A stretch of DNA of 51,193 bases from Actinomycetota bacterium (lineage in GTDB: Bacteria > Actinomycetota > Acidimicrobiia > Acidimicrobiales > Ilumatobacteraceae): the NCBI GenBank assembly GCA_030685215.1, contig JAUXQB010000192.1, forward strand, positions 1 to 51,193, read 5' to 3'. Position numbers and translations under genes: made by a program. Under the pieces are notes generated by a model that made no database searches, was not told the origin of the DNA, and worked only from the letters and a program-made list of their open reading frames with translations. This document shows, piece after piece, positions 38,519 to 46,287 of this stretch. Each line of letters opens with the position of its first letter. Position 1 is the stretch's first letter.

Positions 38519-40714
38519 ATGACGACGCCCGGCACGCCTCCCACGACCAACTCCGACACGACGCACGGGCACACGCTCTCCGAGGCAGCCTCGAAGGCAC
38601 TGCTGCGCGAGTACGGGGTGCCGATGGCCGACGAACGCGAAGTGGTCGATGCCGCGGGTGCCGCCGATGCCGCGGCAGCAGTCGGGTTCCCCGTGGTCGT
38701 CAAGCTGTGCGGCGACGCCATCGCGCACAAGACCGAACGAGGGCTGGTCAAGCTGCGCCTGGGCGACGCCGCGGCCGTCGAGGCCGCTGCCAGCGAGCTG
38801 CTCGGCAAGGCCACCGAGGCCGACGGTCCGGTCACGCTGCTGGTCGCTCCGATGATCAGCGGCAACCGCGAGCTCATCGCCGGCGTGGTGCGGGATCCAC
38901 AGTTCGGCGCGAACGTGATGCTCGGCGTCGGGGGAGTGCTGGCCGAGGCGGTGGCCGACGTGGTCTTCCGCCCGGTGCCGCTCAGCTCCATCGACGCGGC
39001 AGAGATGATCGACGGGTTGAAGACCCAGAAGCTGCTCGGTGAGTTCCGCGGCGAGGCGGCGGTCGACGGCGTCGCGCTGCAGCAGGTGCTGCTCGGACTG
39101 TCGGCACTCGCGGCCGCTCGACCCGACGTGGCGAGCGTCGACGTCAACCCGCTCATCATCGCGGCCGACGGCCAACCGGTCGCGGTCGACGCACTCGTCG
39201 AGATCGGTGAACACGCTGCAGAGGAGGCCGTGCACCGCCCGCGCCCCACCGACGCACAGTTCCGTGCGCTGTTCGAGCCGAAGGGCGTGCTCGTCACCGG
39301 TGCGTCCACCCACCCTGGCAAGTTCGGGTTCGTCAGCCTGCACAACATCCTCGCCAGCGGCTACGCCGGGGGCGTGTACGGCACCAACCTGCAGGGCGAG
39401 GAGGTGCTCGGCATCCGCACCGTCGCCGACATCGCCGAACTGCCCGACGATGCCATCGACCTCGTGTTCGTCTGCACACCCGCCAGCGCCAACCCGGCCA
39501 TGCTGCGCGCGTGCGCGGCCAAGGGCGTGAAGGCCGCGTTCCTCACCAGCGCCGGCTACGGCGAGGCCGGCGACGAAGGTCGCCAGGCGGAGGCGGAGCT
39601 GGTGGCGCTCGCCGACGAGCTCGGCATCCTGCTGGCCGGGCCCAACGGGCAGGGCGTGGTCAGCACGCCCGTCAACCTGTGCGCGCAGATCGTGGCGCCG
39701 TTCCCGCCCGCAGGCCGCATCGGCGTCGCCAGCCAGAGCGGCAACTTCGTCAGCAGCTTCCTCAACTACTCGCGCCAGACCGGCGTCGGCATCAGCCGCG
39801 CGGTGTCGGCCGGCAACGCGGCTGCGGTCACGCCTGCCGACTACCTCGACTGGTACGCCGACGACACGGCTACGGCCGTCTCGCTGGCGTACGTGGAAGG
39901 CATCGTCGACGGGCGCGGCCTGCTCGAGCGCTTCGCCTCCGTCGCGGCACGCAAGCCGCTCGTGGTGGTGAAGGGCGGCGCCACCGCGAACGGTGCACGT
40001 GCGGCCGCCAGCCACACCGGCGCCCTCGCGGCCGACGACAAGGTGTTCGACGGTGCCTGCCGCCAGGCCGGCGTCACCCGTGCCGCCACGGTGGAGGAAG
40101 CCTTCGAGGCGGCCGCCACGTTCGCGACGCAGCCGCTGCCCAAGGGGCCGAACACGATCGTGCTCACCACCGCCGGCGGCTGGGGCGTGGTCACCAGCGA
40201 CGCCATCGCGGCCGACGGGCGGCTGCAGCTGATGGACCTTCCCGCCGACCTGCAGGCGCAGATCGACACCAAGCTGCCGCCGCGCTGGAGCCGCAACAAC
40301 CCCGTCGACTGCGCGGGCGGCGAAGTGCGCGACACCATCCCGGAAGTGATGGAGATGATCGCGGCGCACCCCGACGTCGACGCGGTCGTGTACCTCGGTC
40401 TCGGCATCCAGAGCAACCAGGGTCGGCTGATGAAGGAAGGCCACTTCTACCCCGACCACGGCCTCGAGCGCATCGTCGCCTACCACGAGCGACAGGACGA
40501 GCGGTTCGCGCAAGCGGCCCACGAACTGTCGGTGAAGTACGACAAGCCCATCCTCACCGCCACCGAGCTGGCGGTCGCCGACCCCGACAACGCCGGCCCC
40601 CGGGCGGTGCGCGCTACCGGCCGCCTGTGCTACGCCAGCGGCAACCGTGCGGTCACCGCCCTGGGACACCTGTGGCAGTACGCCGAGTTCCGCCAGCGAC
40701 GAGGGCTCGACTGA
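38519..40714 (+). CDS. ADP-forming acyl/acetyl-CoA synthetase, permuted domain order
   Basis: 731 residues. ATP-grasp domain first (~20-235: VGFPVVVKLCGDAIAHKTER, GVVRDPQFGANVMLGVGGVL, SVDVNPLI). Then the CoA-binding domain (~245-370: EPKGVLVTGASTHPGKFG) and the ligase domain with GRIGVASQSGNFVSSFLNY and AASHTGALAADDKVFD (the phosphorylated His, ~498). It interconverts acyl-CoA, ADP and Pi with acid, CoA and ATP. Many bacterial homologues carry the ATP-grasp domain at the C-terminus, so the order is reversed here. dacB follows with no gap. Confidence 0.9.
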   Translation: MTTPGTPPTTNSDTTHGHTLSEAASKALLREYGVPMADEREVVDAAGAADAAAAVGFPVVVKLCGDAIAHKTERGLVKLRLGDAAAVEAAASELLGKATEADGPVTLLVAPMISGNRELIAGVVRDPQFGANVMLGVGGVLAEAVADVVFRPVPLSSIDAAEMIDGLKTQKLLGEFRGEAAVDGVALQQVLLGLSALAAARPDVASVDVNPLIIAADGQPVAVDALVEIGEHAAEEAVHRPRPTDAQFRALFEPKGVLVTGASTHPGKFGFVSLHNILASGYAGGVYGTNLQGEEVLGIRTVADIAELPDDAIDLVFVCTPASANPAMLRACAAKGVKAAFLTSAGYGEAGDEGRQAEAELVALADELGILLAGPNGQGVVSTPVNLCAQIVAPFPPAGRIGVASQSGNFVSSFLNYSRQTGVGISRAVSAGNAAAVTPADYLDWYADDTATAVSLAYVEGIVDGRGLLERFASVAARKPLVVVKGGATANGARAAASHTGALAADDKVFDGACRQAGVTRAATVEEAFEAAATFATQPLPKGPNTIVLTTAGGWGVVTSDAIAADGRLQLMDLPADLQAQIDTKLPPRWSRNNPVDCAGGEVRDTIPEVMEMIAAHPDVDAVVYLGLGIQSNQGRLMKEGHFYPDHGLERIVAYHERQDERFAQAAHELSVKYDKPILTATELAVADPDNAGPRAVRATGRLCYASGNRAVTALGHLWQYAEFRQRRGLD

Positions 40715-42175
40715 GTGGCTCCACGCCGTCGGAACCCGTACCCCGGGCTCGTCGCGGTCGCGCTCGTGCCCACGCTGCTGCTGGGCGGGTGCTGGCGATT
40801 CGCCGACGGCCGCGCACCCGCCGGCTCGGCATCACCCTCCACCAGCTCGGTCGCACCGGGTGAACCTGCCGCCCCCTCGGCGCTCACCACGCCCGTCATG
40901 TCGGTGCGGCGCGCGCCCGCAGTGCTCGCCCGCGACGTGAACGTCTCGACGTTCGTCGACGACCTGCAACCGCTCATCGACGTCATCGATCCCACGTCGT
41001 GCCTCACCGTCGCCATCGACGGCGCGCCGGTCACCGCGGTGAACGACGAGGTGCCGCTGCGCCCGGCCAGCAACGTGAAGGTCATCACGGCCGCCGTCGC
41101 GCTGGAGGTACTCGGCCCGGAGTTCGTGTACACCACCGAGGTGACGGGAGCGATGGGCGACGGGGGAGTCGTGGCCGGCAACCTGTTCTTCGTCGGCGGT
41201 GGCGACCCGCTGCTCAGCAGTTCGTGGTGGACCGGGCCGAACCAGAAGTTCCCGCCGTTCAACGTCACCTCCATCGAGGCGCTGGCCGACTCGGTGAAGG
41301 CCGCGGGGGTCACGGCCGTGAACGGTTCGGTCGTCGGCGATGCGTCGCACTACGACGACGAGTGGTACCTGCCCACGTGGGGCGACGGCGTTCGATTCAG
41401 TGAAGGCGGCCCACTGTCGGGGCTGCTGGTCAACGACTCGCGAGAGGCGATCGACCGCTCGTCGAACGACCCGGTGGTGGGCGCGGCCACCGTGCTCACG
41501 CAACTGCTACGAGAACGCGGCATCACCGTCGGAGGGGCACCCAGAGCCGGCACGGCCGACGACTCACCCGTCATCGCGTCCATCGATTCGCTGCCCCTGC
41601 CGGCCGTGCTCGAGCAGATGCTCACCACCAGCGACAACAACACCGCCGAGCTGATGTTGAAGGAGATCGGGTTGCAGGCCGGAGGTGCCCCCACCTCCGT
41701 CGGCGGCTTGGCGGTGGTGATGGAGACGCTCGGGGAGTGGGGTATCCCGCTCGACGGTGTCACGCTCGTCGACGGGTCAGGCCTGTCCGACGAGAACCGG
41801 CTCACGTGCGCCTCGCTGCTGGAGGTGCTGCAGCACGGCAGCGTCGACGACGCGGTCGGTCAGGGCCTCCCCGTCGGCGGTGAGGAGGGCGGCACCCTCA
41901 ACGACGCGTTCCAGGAAGGGCAACCGCTGTCGGGCGTCATCCGCGCGAAGACCGGCACGCTGCACAACACCGACGGCGTTGCCGACAAGCCGGGCACGAA
42001 AGCGCTCGGCGGCTACATCCCGCAGGTCGGTGGGGGAGCGATCGAGTTCGTGATGTTCCTCAACGGCGAGACCATCACCAACCAGAGCGAGTACCGCCCG
42101 ATCTGGGAGCTGTTCGCCGGCATCATGGCCGGGTACCCGTCGGGCCCCGCGGCCGACACGCTCGGACCACGCTGA
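40715..42175 (+). CDS. dacB: D-alanyl-D-alanine carboxypeptidase/endopeptidase, S13 (DacB/PBP4) family, lipoprotein
   Basis: 486 residues. The N-terminus has a basic start, hydrophobic stretch and lipobox LLLGGCW (Cys ~27), so it is probably lipid-anchored outside the membrane. A Ser/Pro/Ala linker follows. Penicillin-binding motifs: RPASNVKVITAAV (SxxK, ~118), TTSDNNTAELM (SxN, ~304) and IRAKTGTLHN (KTG, ~411). It trims peptidoglycan cross-links. GTG 40715 follows the acyl-CoA synthetase stop with no gap. The LON-domain gene starts in its stop (TGATG). Confidence 0.93.
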   Translation: MAPRRRNPYPGLVAVALVPTLLLGGCWRFADGRAPAGSASPSTSSVAPGEPAAPSALTTPVMSVRRAPAVLARDVNVSTFVDDLQPLIDVIDPTSCLTVAIDGAPVTAVNDEVPLRPASNVKVITAAVALEVLGPEFVYTTEVTGAMGDGGVVAGNLFFVGGGDPLLSSSWWTGPNQKFPPFNVTSIEALADSVKAAGVTAVNGSVVGDASHYDDEWYLPTWGDGVRFSEGGPLSGLLVNDSREAIDRSSNDPVVGAATVLTQLLRERGITVGGAPRAGTADDSPVIASIDSLPLPAVLEQMLTTSDNNTAELMLKEIGLQAGGAPTSVGGLAVVMETLGEWGIPLDGVTLVDGSGLSDENRLTCASLLEVLQHGSVDDAVGQGLPVGGEEGGTLNDAFQEGQPLSGVIRAKTGTLHNTDGVADKPGTKALGGYIPQVGGGAIEFVMFLNGETITNQSEYRPIWELFAGIMAGYPSGPAADTLGPR

Positions 42176-42792
42176 TGCGCGTGCTACCGATGTTCCCGCT
42201 GGGCAACGTGCTGCTGCCCGGCGGTGTGCTGTCGCTGCACGTGTTCGAGCCGCGCTACCAGTCGCTCGTGCGCGACTGCATCGCCGCCGACGACCACGAG
42301 TTCGGCGTCGTGCTCATCGACCGCGGTCACGAAGTGGGCGGCGGCGACGTGCGGCGACCGGTCGGCACGGTTGCCAGGATGGTGCAGGTCGCCGAGCTGC
42401 CCGACGGACGGTTCGCGGTCATCGCGGTGGGGGTGCAGCGTCTTCGAGTCGAGCGCTGGCTCGCCGACGATCCGTACCCGATCGCGGAGATCGAGGAGTG
42501 GGACGACCTCGACGAGCCCGTCGACGCTGGGCGCCTGTCCGAGATCACACAGCGCGCTCGCCGCGCTGCGGCGTTGGCGCTCGAGCTGGGCGACGCGGCG
42601 ACCGACCCGTCGGTCGACGTGTCCGACGAGCCACGCGCCGCCAGCTACCAACTCGCCGAGCTCGCCCCGGTGGGTGCCGCCGATGCGTACGACCTGCTGT
42701 GCTCCGCAGGGCCCGGCGCGCGGCTCGGCCTGCTCGACGCCCTGCTGGGCGATCTGGAGGCCGTGCAGGCGTTCCGGCTGCAGAGCCCCTGA
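42175..42792 (+). CDS. LON substrate-binding-domain protein
   Basis: 205 residues comprising only the Lon N-terminal domain: RVLPMFPLGNVLLPGGVLSL, HVFEPRYQSLVRDCI, VGTVARMVQVAELPDGRFAV, and a helical C-terminus. There is no ATPase or protease part. Such stand-alone proteins are widespread; their role is not established, and a protein-binding or quality-control function is a guess. It overlaps dacB by one base. Confidence 0.88.
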   Translation: MRVLPMFPLGNVLLPGGVLSLHVFEPRYQSLVRDCIAADDHEFGVVLIDRGHEVGGGDVRRPVGTVARMVQVAELPDGRFAVIAVGVQRLRVERWLADDPYPIAEIEEWDDLDEPVDAGRLSEITQRARRAAALALELGDAATDPSVDVSDEPRAASYQLAELAPVGAADAYDLLCSAGPGARLGLLDALLGDLEAVQAFRLQSP

Positions 42793-42852
42793 GCCCCGGG
42801 AATTCGCCGCGACGGTAGGGGAAAGGTGCGATCGCGTGCTACACATGTGGGC

Positions 42853-43197
42853 GTGCCCGAGAAGCCCCGCGCCCCCAAGAACGCTGCACCGCAGGGCCAG
42901 ATCGGCCAGACGGTGCAGCTCATCAAGGACTACGCCCGCCAGGAGACCCTCGGCCCGCTGAAGGGTGCCGGTCGCTGGATCCTCCTCGGCCTGGCCGGCG
43001 CCGTGCTCATCGGCACCGCCACCGCCTTCCTGGTGCTGGGCCTGCTGCGACTCATCCAGACCGAGTGGCCGGGCACGTTCGACGGTCGTGGCATGCGCCT
43101 GTTGCCGTACCTGTTCGGCCTCATCTTCTGCGTGCTGGTGGCCGTGCTCGCCTTCATGCGCATCAACAAGAGTCCTCTCACGAAGGAGAAGCGCTGA
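42853..43197 (+). CDS. Small membrane protein of the actinobacterial holin-X type
   Basis: 114 residues. QTVQLIKDYARQETLGPLKG precedes two membrane helices (~46-68 and ~80-100), then a basic tail. This matches the 'phage holin family protein' type common on actinobacterial chromosomes, which is unlikely to be a lysis protein here since no phage genes lie nearby. GTG 42853 was chosen: TACACA lies 7 bases upstream (a weaker -10), and the ATG-like start at 42826 overlaps it. The next gene begins 1 base after its stop. Confidence 0.75.
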   Translation: MPEKPRAPKNAAPQGQIGQTVQLIKDYARQETLGPLKGAGRWILLGLAGAVLIGTATAFLVLGLLRLIQTEWPGTFDGRGMRLLPYLFGLIFCVLVAVLAFMRINKSPLTKEKR

Positions 43198-43198
43198 C

Positions 43199-43405
43199 AT
43201 GGCGCAGCAACGCATCACTCGCGACGACCTGGAGAGCAAGTTCCGTGAGGCGCAGGGTGGCTGGCAGGGCAAGCTCAACGACCAGAAGCAGACCCTCGCC
43301 ACCATCGCCACCGTCGGTGGTGTGGTGCTGTTGATCCTGGTGTTCCTCATCGGCAAGCGCTCCGGCAAGAAGAAGACCACGTTCGTCGAGATCCGACGGG
43401 TCTAG
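43199..43405 (+). CDS. Small single-span membrane protein
   Basis: 68 residues. A charged N-terminus (RDDLESKFREAQGGWQGKLN) is followed by one membrane helix (~35-52, TIATVGGVVLLILVFLIG) and a Lys-rich tail KRSGKKKTTF. Starts one base after the upstream stop, so it belongs to the same operon. Function unknown. Confidence 0.7.
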   Translation: MAQQRITRDDLESKFREAQGGWQGKLNDQKQTLATIATVGGVVLLILVFLIGKRSGKKKTTFVEIRRV

Positions 43406-43410
43406 TCATC

Positions 43411-43668
43411 GTGGCCCGGCGCACGCGCCTGCTCTCACCCACCGCTCTGCTCCGCCGCAGTGCGCTCTACAAGGGCCTGCTCGGCGGCAGCCGGGGTTGG
43501 ATGGCGGTCGGCGTCATCCTGTGGGGTCCGCGGCTGCTCAAGCGCGTCGCGGGCAAGCAGGAGCAGATCGTGGCCGTCGAGAAGCTCAAGCCCGGGCAGT
43601 TCGTGCGCATCGAGGCCATCGGTCCGCTCACGCGCGCCGAACGCAAGGCCATCAAGCGCGCACGCTGA
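43411..43668 (+). CDS. Small basic protein, probably membrane-associated
   Basis: 85 residues from GTG 43411, 5 bases after the preceding stop. The basic N-terminus and RGWMAVGVILWGPRLLKRV stretch suggest one short membrane segment; the rest (KLKPGQFVRIEAIGPLTRAE) is soluble and basic. No family is recognised. Third gene of the small-protein cluster upstream of ttuB. Confidence 0.6.
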   Translation: MARRTRLLSPTALLRRSALYKGLLGGSRGWMAVGVILWGPRLLKRVAGKQEQIVAVEKLKPGQFVRIEAIGPLTRAERKAIKRAR

Positions 43669-43694
43669 CACCGCTCGCCAGGCACACTGGTGCG

Positions 43695-43892
43695 ATGAAG
43701 GTGCTGCTGCGCAACCCCCGACGCGAACTCGAGCTCACCGGCAAGCGCAGTGTCAACGCGCTGCTGGCATCGCTGGAACTGGCCAGAGAGTCGCACCTCG
43801 TCATCCGCAACGGCACGCTGGTGCCCGGCGATGCCGAGCTGGCGGCCGACGACGTGGTCGAGATCCGGCCCGTCATCTCGGGTGGCTGCTGA
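43695..43892 (+). CDS. ttuB: Ubiquitin-like sulfur carrier (MoaD/ThiS/TtuB type) ending Gly-Gly-Cys
   Basis: 65 residues, beta-grasp pattern: MKVLLRNPRRELELTGKRSV, NALLASL and VIRNGTLVPGDAELAADDVV, EIRPVISGGC. The Gly-Gly end is where sulfur carriers become adenylated and thiocarboxylated; here one extra Cys follows it before the stop. Assignment as TtuB rests on the next gene being ttuA (one-base overlap, TGATG). A MoaD- or ThiS-like role elsewhere cannot be excluded. Trimming of Cys65 would be needed to expose the Gly if chemistry follows the known carriers. Confidence 0.75.
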   Translation: MKVLLRNPRRELELTGKRSVNALLASLELARESHLVIRNGTLVPGDAELAADDVVEIRPVISGGC

Positions 43893-44860
43893 TGGTGGCA
43901 GTGGGTTCCAAGTGCCGGGTGTGCAAGGCGCCGGCCATCATCGATCTGCCGCGCCACAACGCGCACTTCTGCGCCGACCACTTCCTCGAACTGTGCCGTC
44001 GCCAGGTGGTGAAGGCGATCGAGAAGTTCGACATGCTCTCCAAGGACGACCGGGTGCTCGTGGCCGTGTCCGGAGGCAAGGACAGCCTCGCGGTCTGGGA
44101 CATCCTCCTCGAGCTCGGCTACCAGGCCGACGGCCTGTACATCGGCCTCGGCATCGGCGAGTACAGCGAGACGTCGGGCGAGTTCGCCCGCGCGTTCGCG
44201 CATGAGCGCAACCTGCGGCTCATCGAGATCTCGTTGCGCGACGAGTACGGCTACGACGTGCCCACCGCGGCCAAGGCAACCAAGCGAGTGCCGTGCAGTG
44301 CGTGCGGCATCAGCAAGCGTCACCTGTTCGACAAGGCCGCGCTCGACGGCGGCTACACGGTGCTGGTCACCGGCCACAACCTCGACGACGAGGCCGCAGT
44401 GCTGTTCGGCAACACCCTGCGCTGGGACGTCGAGTACCTCTCCCGCCAGCTGCCCGTGCTGCCCGCACGCGACGGCTTCCCGAAGAAGGTGAAGCCGCTC
44501 ATCCGCCTCACCGAGCGGGAGATGGCGGCATGGTGCATCGTGCGCGGCATCGACTACCTGGTCGACGAGTGCCCGATGGCGCTGGGCAACAAGCACCTCG
44601 CGTACAAAGCCGCGCTCAACGCGATCGAGCAGGAGTCGCCGGGCAGCAAGGCCGCCTTCTACCTGAACTTCCTCGACAACATGGCGCCGCTGCTGGCCGG
44701 CCGGTCGGCTGCGGCCACCCACGGGTTGCAGTCGTGCGGCTCGTGCGGGGCGCCCACCACGGGCGACCTGTGCGCGTTCTGCCGCGTGGCCGAGAAGGCC
44801 AGCGCACACGACCCGGTACCGGTGGAACTGGTGCTCGGAAAAGGAAGAGGACGACGATGA
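43892..44860 (+). CDS. ttuA: TtuA-type tRNA 2-thiolation enzyme (2-thioribothymidine synthase-like)
   Basis: 322 residues. N-terminal zinc site: Cys8, Cys11, Cys27, His30. PP-loop VSGGKDS (60-65) for ATP. Catalytic/Fe-S cysteines: PCSAC (~133, 136) and DECPM (~225). C-terminal zinc finger: CGSC (~282) and CAFC (~294). This set and spacing match TtuA of Thermus/Pyrococcus (Fe-S Cys near 130, 133, 222). The known enzyme adenylates U54/T54 of tRNA and inserts sulfur from TtuB thiocarboxylate. It overlaps ttuB and trmI, forming a T-loop modification operon. Confidence 0.82.
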   Translation: MVAVGSKCRVCKAPAIIDLPRHNAHFCADHFLELCRRQVVKAIEKFDMLSKDDRVLVAVSGGKDSLAVWDILLELGYQADGLYIGLGIGEYSETSGEFARAFAHERNLRLIEISLRDEYGYDVPTAAKATKRVPCSACGISKRHLFDKAALDGGYTVLVTGHNLDDEAAVLFGNTLRWDVEYLSRQLPVLPARDGFPKKVKPLIRLTEREMAAWCIVRGIDYLVDECPMALGNKHLAYKAALNAIEQESPGSKAAFYLNFLDNMAPLLAGRSAAATHGLQSCGSCGAPTTGDLCAFCRVAEKASAHDPVPVELVLGKGRGRR

Positions 44861-45627
44861 ACCGACCGCTCGCATACGGCGACAAGGTGCTGCTGCTCGA
44901 CAACAAGCAGCGCCGCTACCTCATCACGCTCGCCGAGGGAGCCGAGTTCCACACGCATGCCGGGCTGGTGCCGCACGCCGAGTTCGTCGACAAGCCCGAA
45001 GGCGTGGTGCTGAAGAGCACCAAGGGCGCCAGCTACACCGCGCTGCGGCCCACGCTGGAGGACTTCGTGCTCGAGATGCCGCGCGGCGCGCAGGTCATCT
45101 ACCCCAAGGACCTCGGGCCCATCTGCATGCTGGCCGACATCGGCCCGGGCGTGCGCGTGCTGGAGAGCGGCGTCGGTTCCGGCGCGCTCAGCATGACCAT
45201 GCTGCGCTACGGCGCCGAGATCGTCGGCTACGAGATCCGCGAGGACTTCCTCAACCGGGCGCGCACCAACGTGCGCAGCTTCCTCGGTGAGGAGGCACTC
45301 GATCGCTACCACCTGCACCTCCGCGACTGCTACGAGGGCATCGACGAGCGCGACATCGACCGCGTGGTGCTCGACCTGCCCGAGCCGTGGAACGTGGTGC
45401 CGCACGCCGTGGAAGCGCTGCGGCCCGGCGGCATCCTCATCGCGTACACGCCGTCCATCACGCAGGCCGCGCAGACCCGCGAGGCCATGGCCAACCGCAT
45501 GTGGAGCGGCACGCGCACGCTCGAGGTGCTGCACCGCGGCTGGCACATCGAGGGCCAGGCGGTGCGCCCCGACCACCGGATGGTGGCCCACACCGGCTTC
45601 CTCACCGTCGGCCGCTTCATCGGCTGA
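44857..45627 (+). CDS. trmI: tRNA (adenine-58-N1)-methyltransferase
   Basis: 256 residues. The N-terminal beta domain has GDKVLLLDNKQRRYLITL and GEFHTHAG-like EFHTHAGLVPHAEF. The Rossmann methyltransferase has PKDLGPICMLADIGPGVRVL, ESGVGSGALSMTML (AdoMet site), YEIREDFLNRARTNV and RVVLDLPEPWNVV (the TrmI DLPxPW motif). It methylates N1 of A58 in the tRNA T loop. An AAGGAAGAGG SD and ATGA overlap with ttuA show it is co-translated. arc lies two genes further on, as in mycobacteria. Confidence 0.95.
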   Translation: MNRPLAYGDKVLLLDNKQRRYLITLAEGAEFHTHAGLVPHAEFVDKPEGVVLKSTKGASYTALRPTLEDFVLEMPRGAQVIYPKDLGPICMLADIGPGVRVLESGVGSGALSMTMLRYGAEIVGYEIREDFLNRARTNVRSFLGEEALDRYHLHLRDCYEGIDERDIDRVVLDLPEPWNVVPHAVEALRPGGILIAYTPSITQAAQTREAMANRMWSGTRTLEVLHRGWHIEGQAVRPDHRMVAHTGFLTVGRFIG

Positions 45628-45639
45628 GGCCCAGGTCGG

Positions 45640-45676
45640 GAAGCCTTTCATCACGGCATCCGTGATGAAAAGCTTC
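45640..45676. terminator. Hairpin terminator after trmI
   Basis: TTTCATCACGG (45646-45656) pairs perfectly with CCGTGATGAAA (45660-45670) around a 3-base loop. Outer GAAGC/GCTTC extend it to 45640-45676 with one mismatch. Confidence 0.7.
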
Positions 45677-45707
45677 GCAAGGCTCTGGGCGACCGGACCG
45701 GTGACGC

Positions 45708-45737
45708 GAAGAAGGCGGCCCGTGGGCCGCCTTCTTC
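45708..45737. terminator. Bidirectional terminator between trmI and the ferredoxin gene
   Basis: GAAGAAGGCGGCCC (45708-45721) and GGGCCGCCTTCTTC (45724-45737), 14 perfect base pairs, 2-base centre, TTCTTC on the plus side. It lies 18 bases beyond the ferredoxin stop and serves both convergent genes. Confidence 0.75.
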
Positions 45738-45755
45738 AGAGAACGTGCTCGCTGA

Positions 45756-46001
45756 TCAGGGTTCGATGAAGATGCACTCGCCGGGGCACTCTTCGGCGCT
45801 CTCGATGACCGCGTCGAGGCGGTTGTCGGGGATGTTCGCCATGCCGTCGGCGCCCTGGGGGAGACCCTTCGCGGTTGCGTACACCTTGTCGCCTTCCTTG
45901 ACGTAGGCAAGGCCGTCGTCGAGCAAGGTGAAGACGTCGGGTGCGATCTCCTCGCACAGGCCATCGCCCGTGCAGAGATCCTGGTCGATCCAGACCTTCA
46001 T
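45756..46001 (-). CDS. Small ferredoxin, [3Fe-4S]/[4Fe-4S] type
   Basis: 81 residues. MKVWIDQDLCTGDGLCEEIA gives Cys10 and Cys16 (CxxDxxC, Asp in place of the second Cys of a full [4Fe-4S] site). The third ligand is in EECPGECIFIE near the C-terminus. This matches the single-cluster ferredoxins that serve cytochromes P450 and other oxygenases in actinobacteria. The partner enzyme is not adjacent. ATG 46001 has AGGAG upstream; a leader of ~40 bases runs from TATGCT at 46041-46046. Confidence 0.9.
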   Translation of the reverse strand: MKVWIDQDLCTGDGLCEEIAPDVFTLLDDGLAYVKEGDKVYATAKGLPQGADGMANIPDNRLDAVIESAEECPGECIFIEP

Positions 46002-46040
46002 GTCGTGTTGTCTCCTAAATCCGAGGGTCAGACGTTCCTG

Positions 46041-46046
46041 AGCATA
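46041..46046 (-). promoter_or_regulatory. -10 element (TATGCT) of the ferredoxin gene
   Basis: TATGCT on the minus strand, ~39 bases before ATG 46001. With the SD sequence it marks a conventional leadered transcript. Confidence 0.4.
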
Positions 46047-46164
46047 CATGCCGAGACTCTCAGACCGGCATTTCTACGGTCCGCACCCGCTCGACCACCG
46101 TGCGTGACAGTTGCCTAGTTCTTGAGGCTCATTTTCGGCGTTTCCGCAGATTGTCCAACACTCT

Positions 46165-46187
46165 GGGTGACGAAGGGTGACTAAGCT
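46165..46187 (+). promoter_or_regulatory. Promoter region of the LPxTG gene: direct repeat GGGTGAC and TAAGCT
   Basis: GGGTGAC at 46165-46171 and again at 46175-46181 (period 10, same face of the helix), directly followed by TAAGCT (46182-46187). The repeat sits where an activator or an alternative sigma factor would bind. Leader ~95 bases to ATG 46288. Confidence 0.35.
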
Positions 46188-46287
46188 CCACAACCAACGA
46201 GACAGGAACGTGGCGACCGACACACGAGTCGCCACCGAGCGGGAACACTCCCTACGTGTCGGCGGCAAGACCACCGGGAAGGCAGTC

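Noticed and set aside
42853-43197. Prophage remnant suggested by the holin-like protein
   Set aside because: No integrase, capsid, tail or lysin genes are nearby, and this protein type is common on actinobacterial chromosomes.
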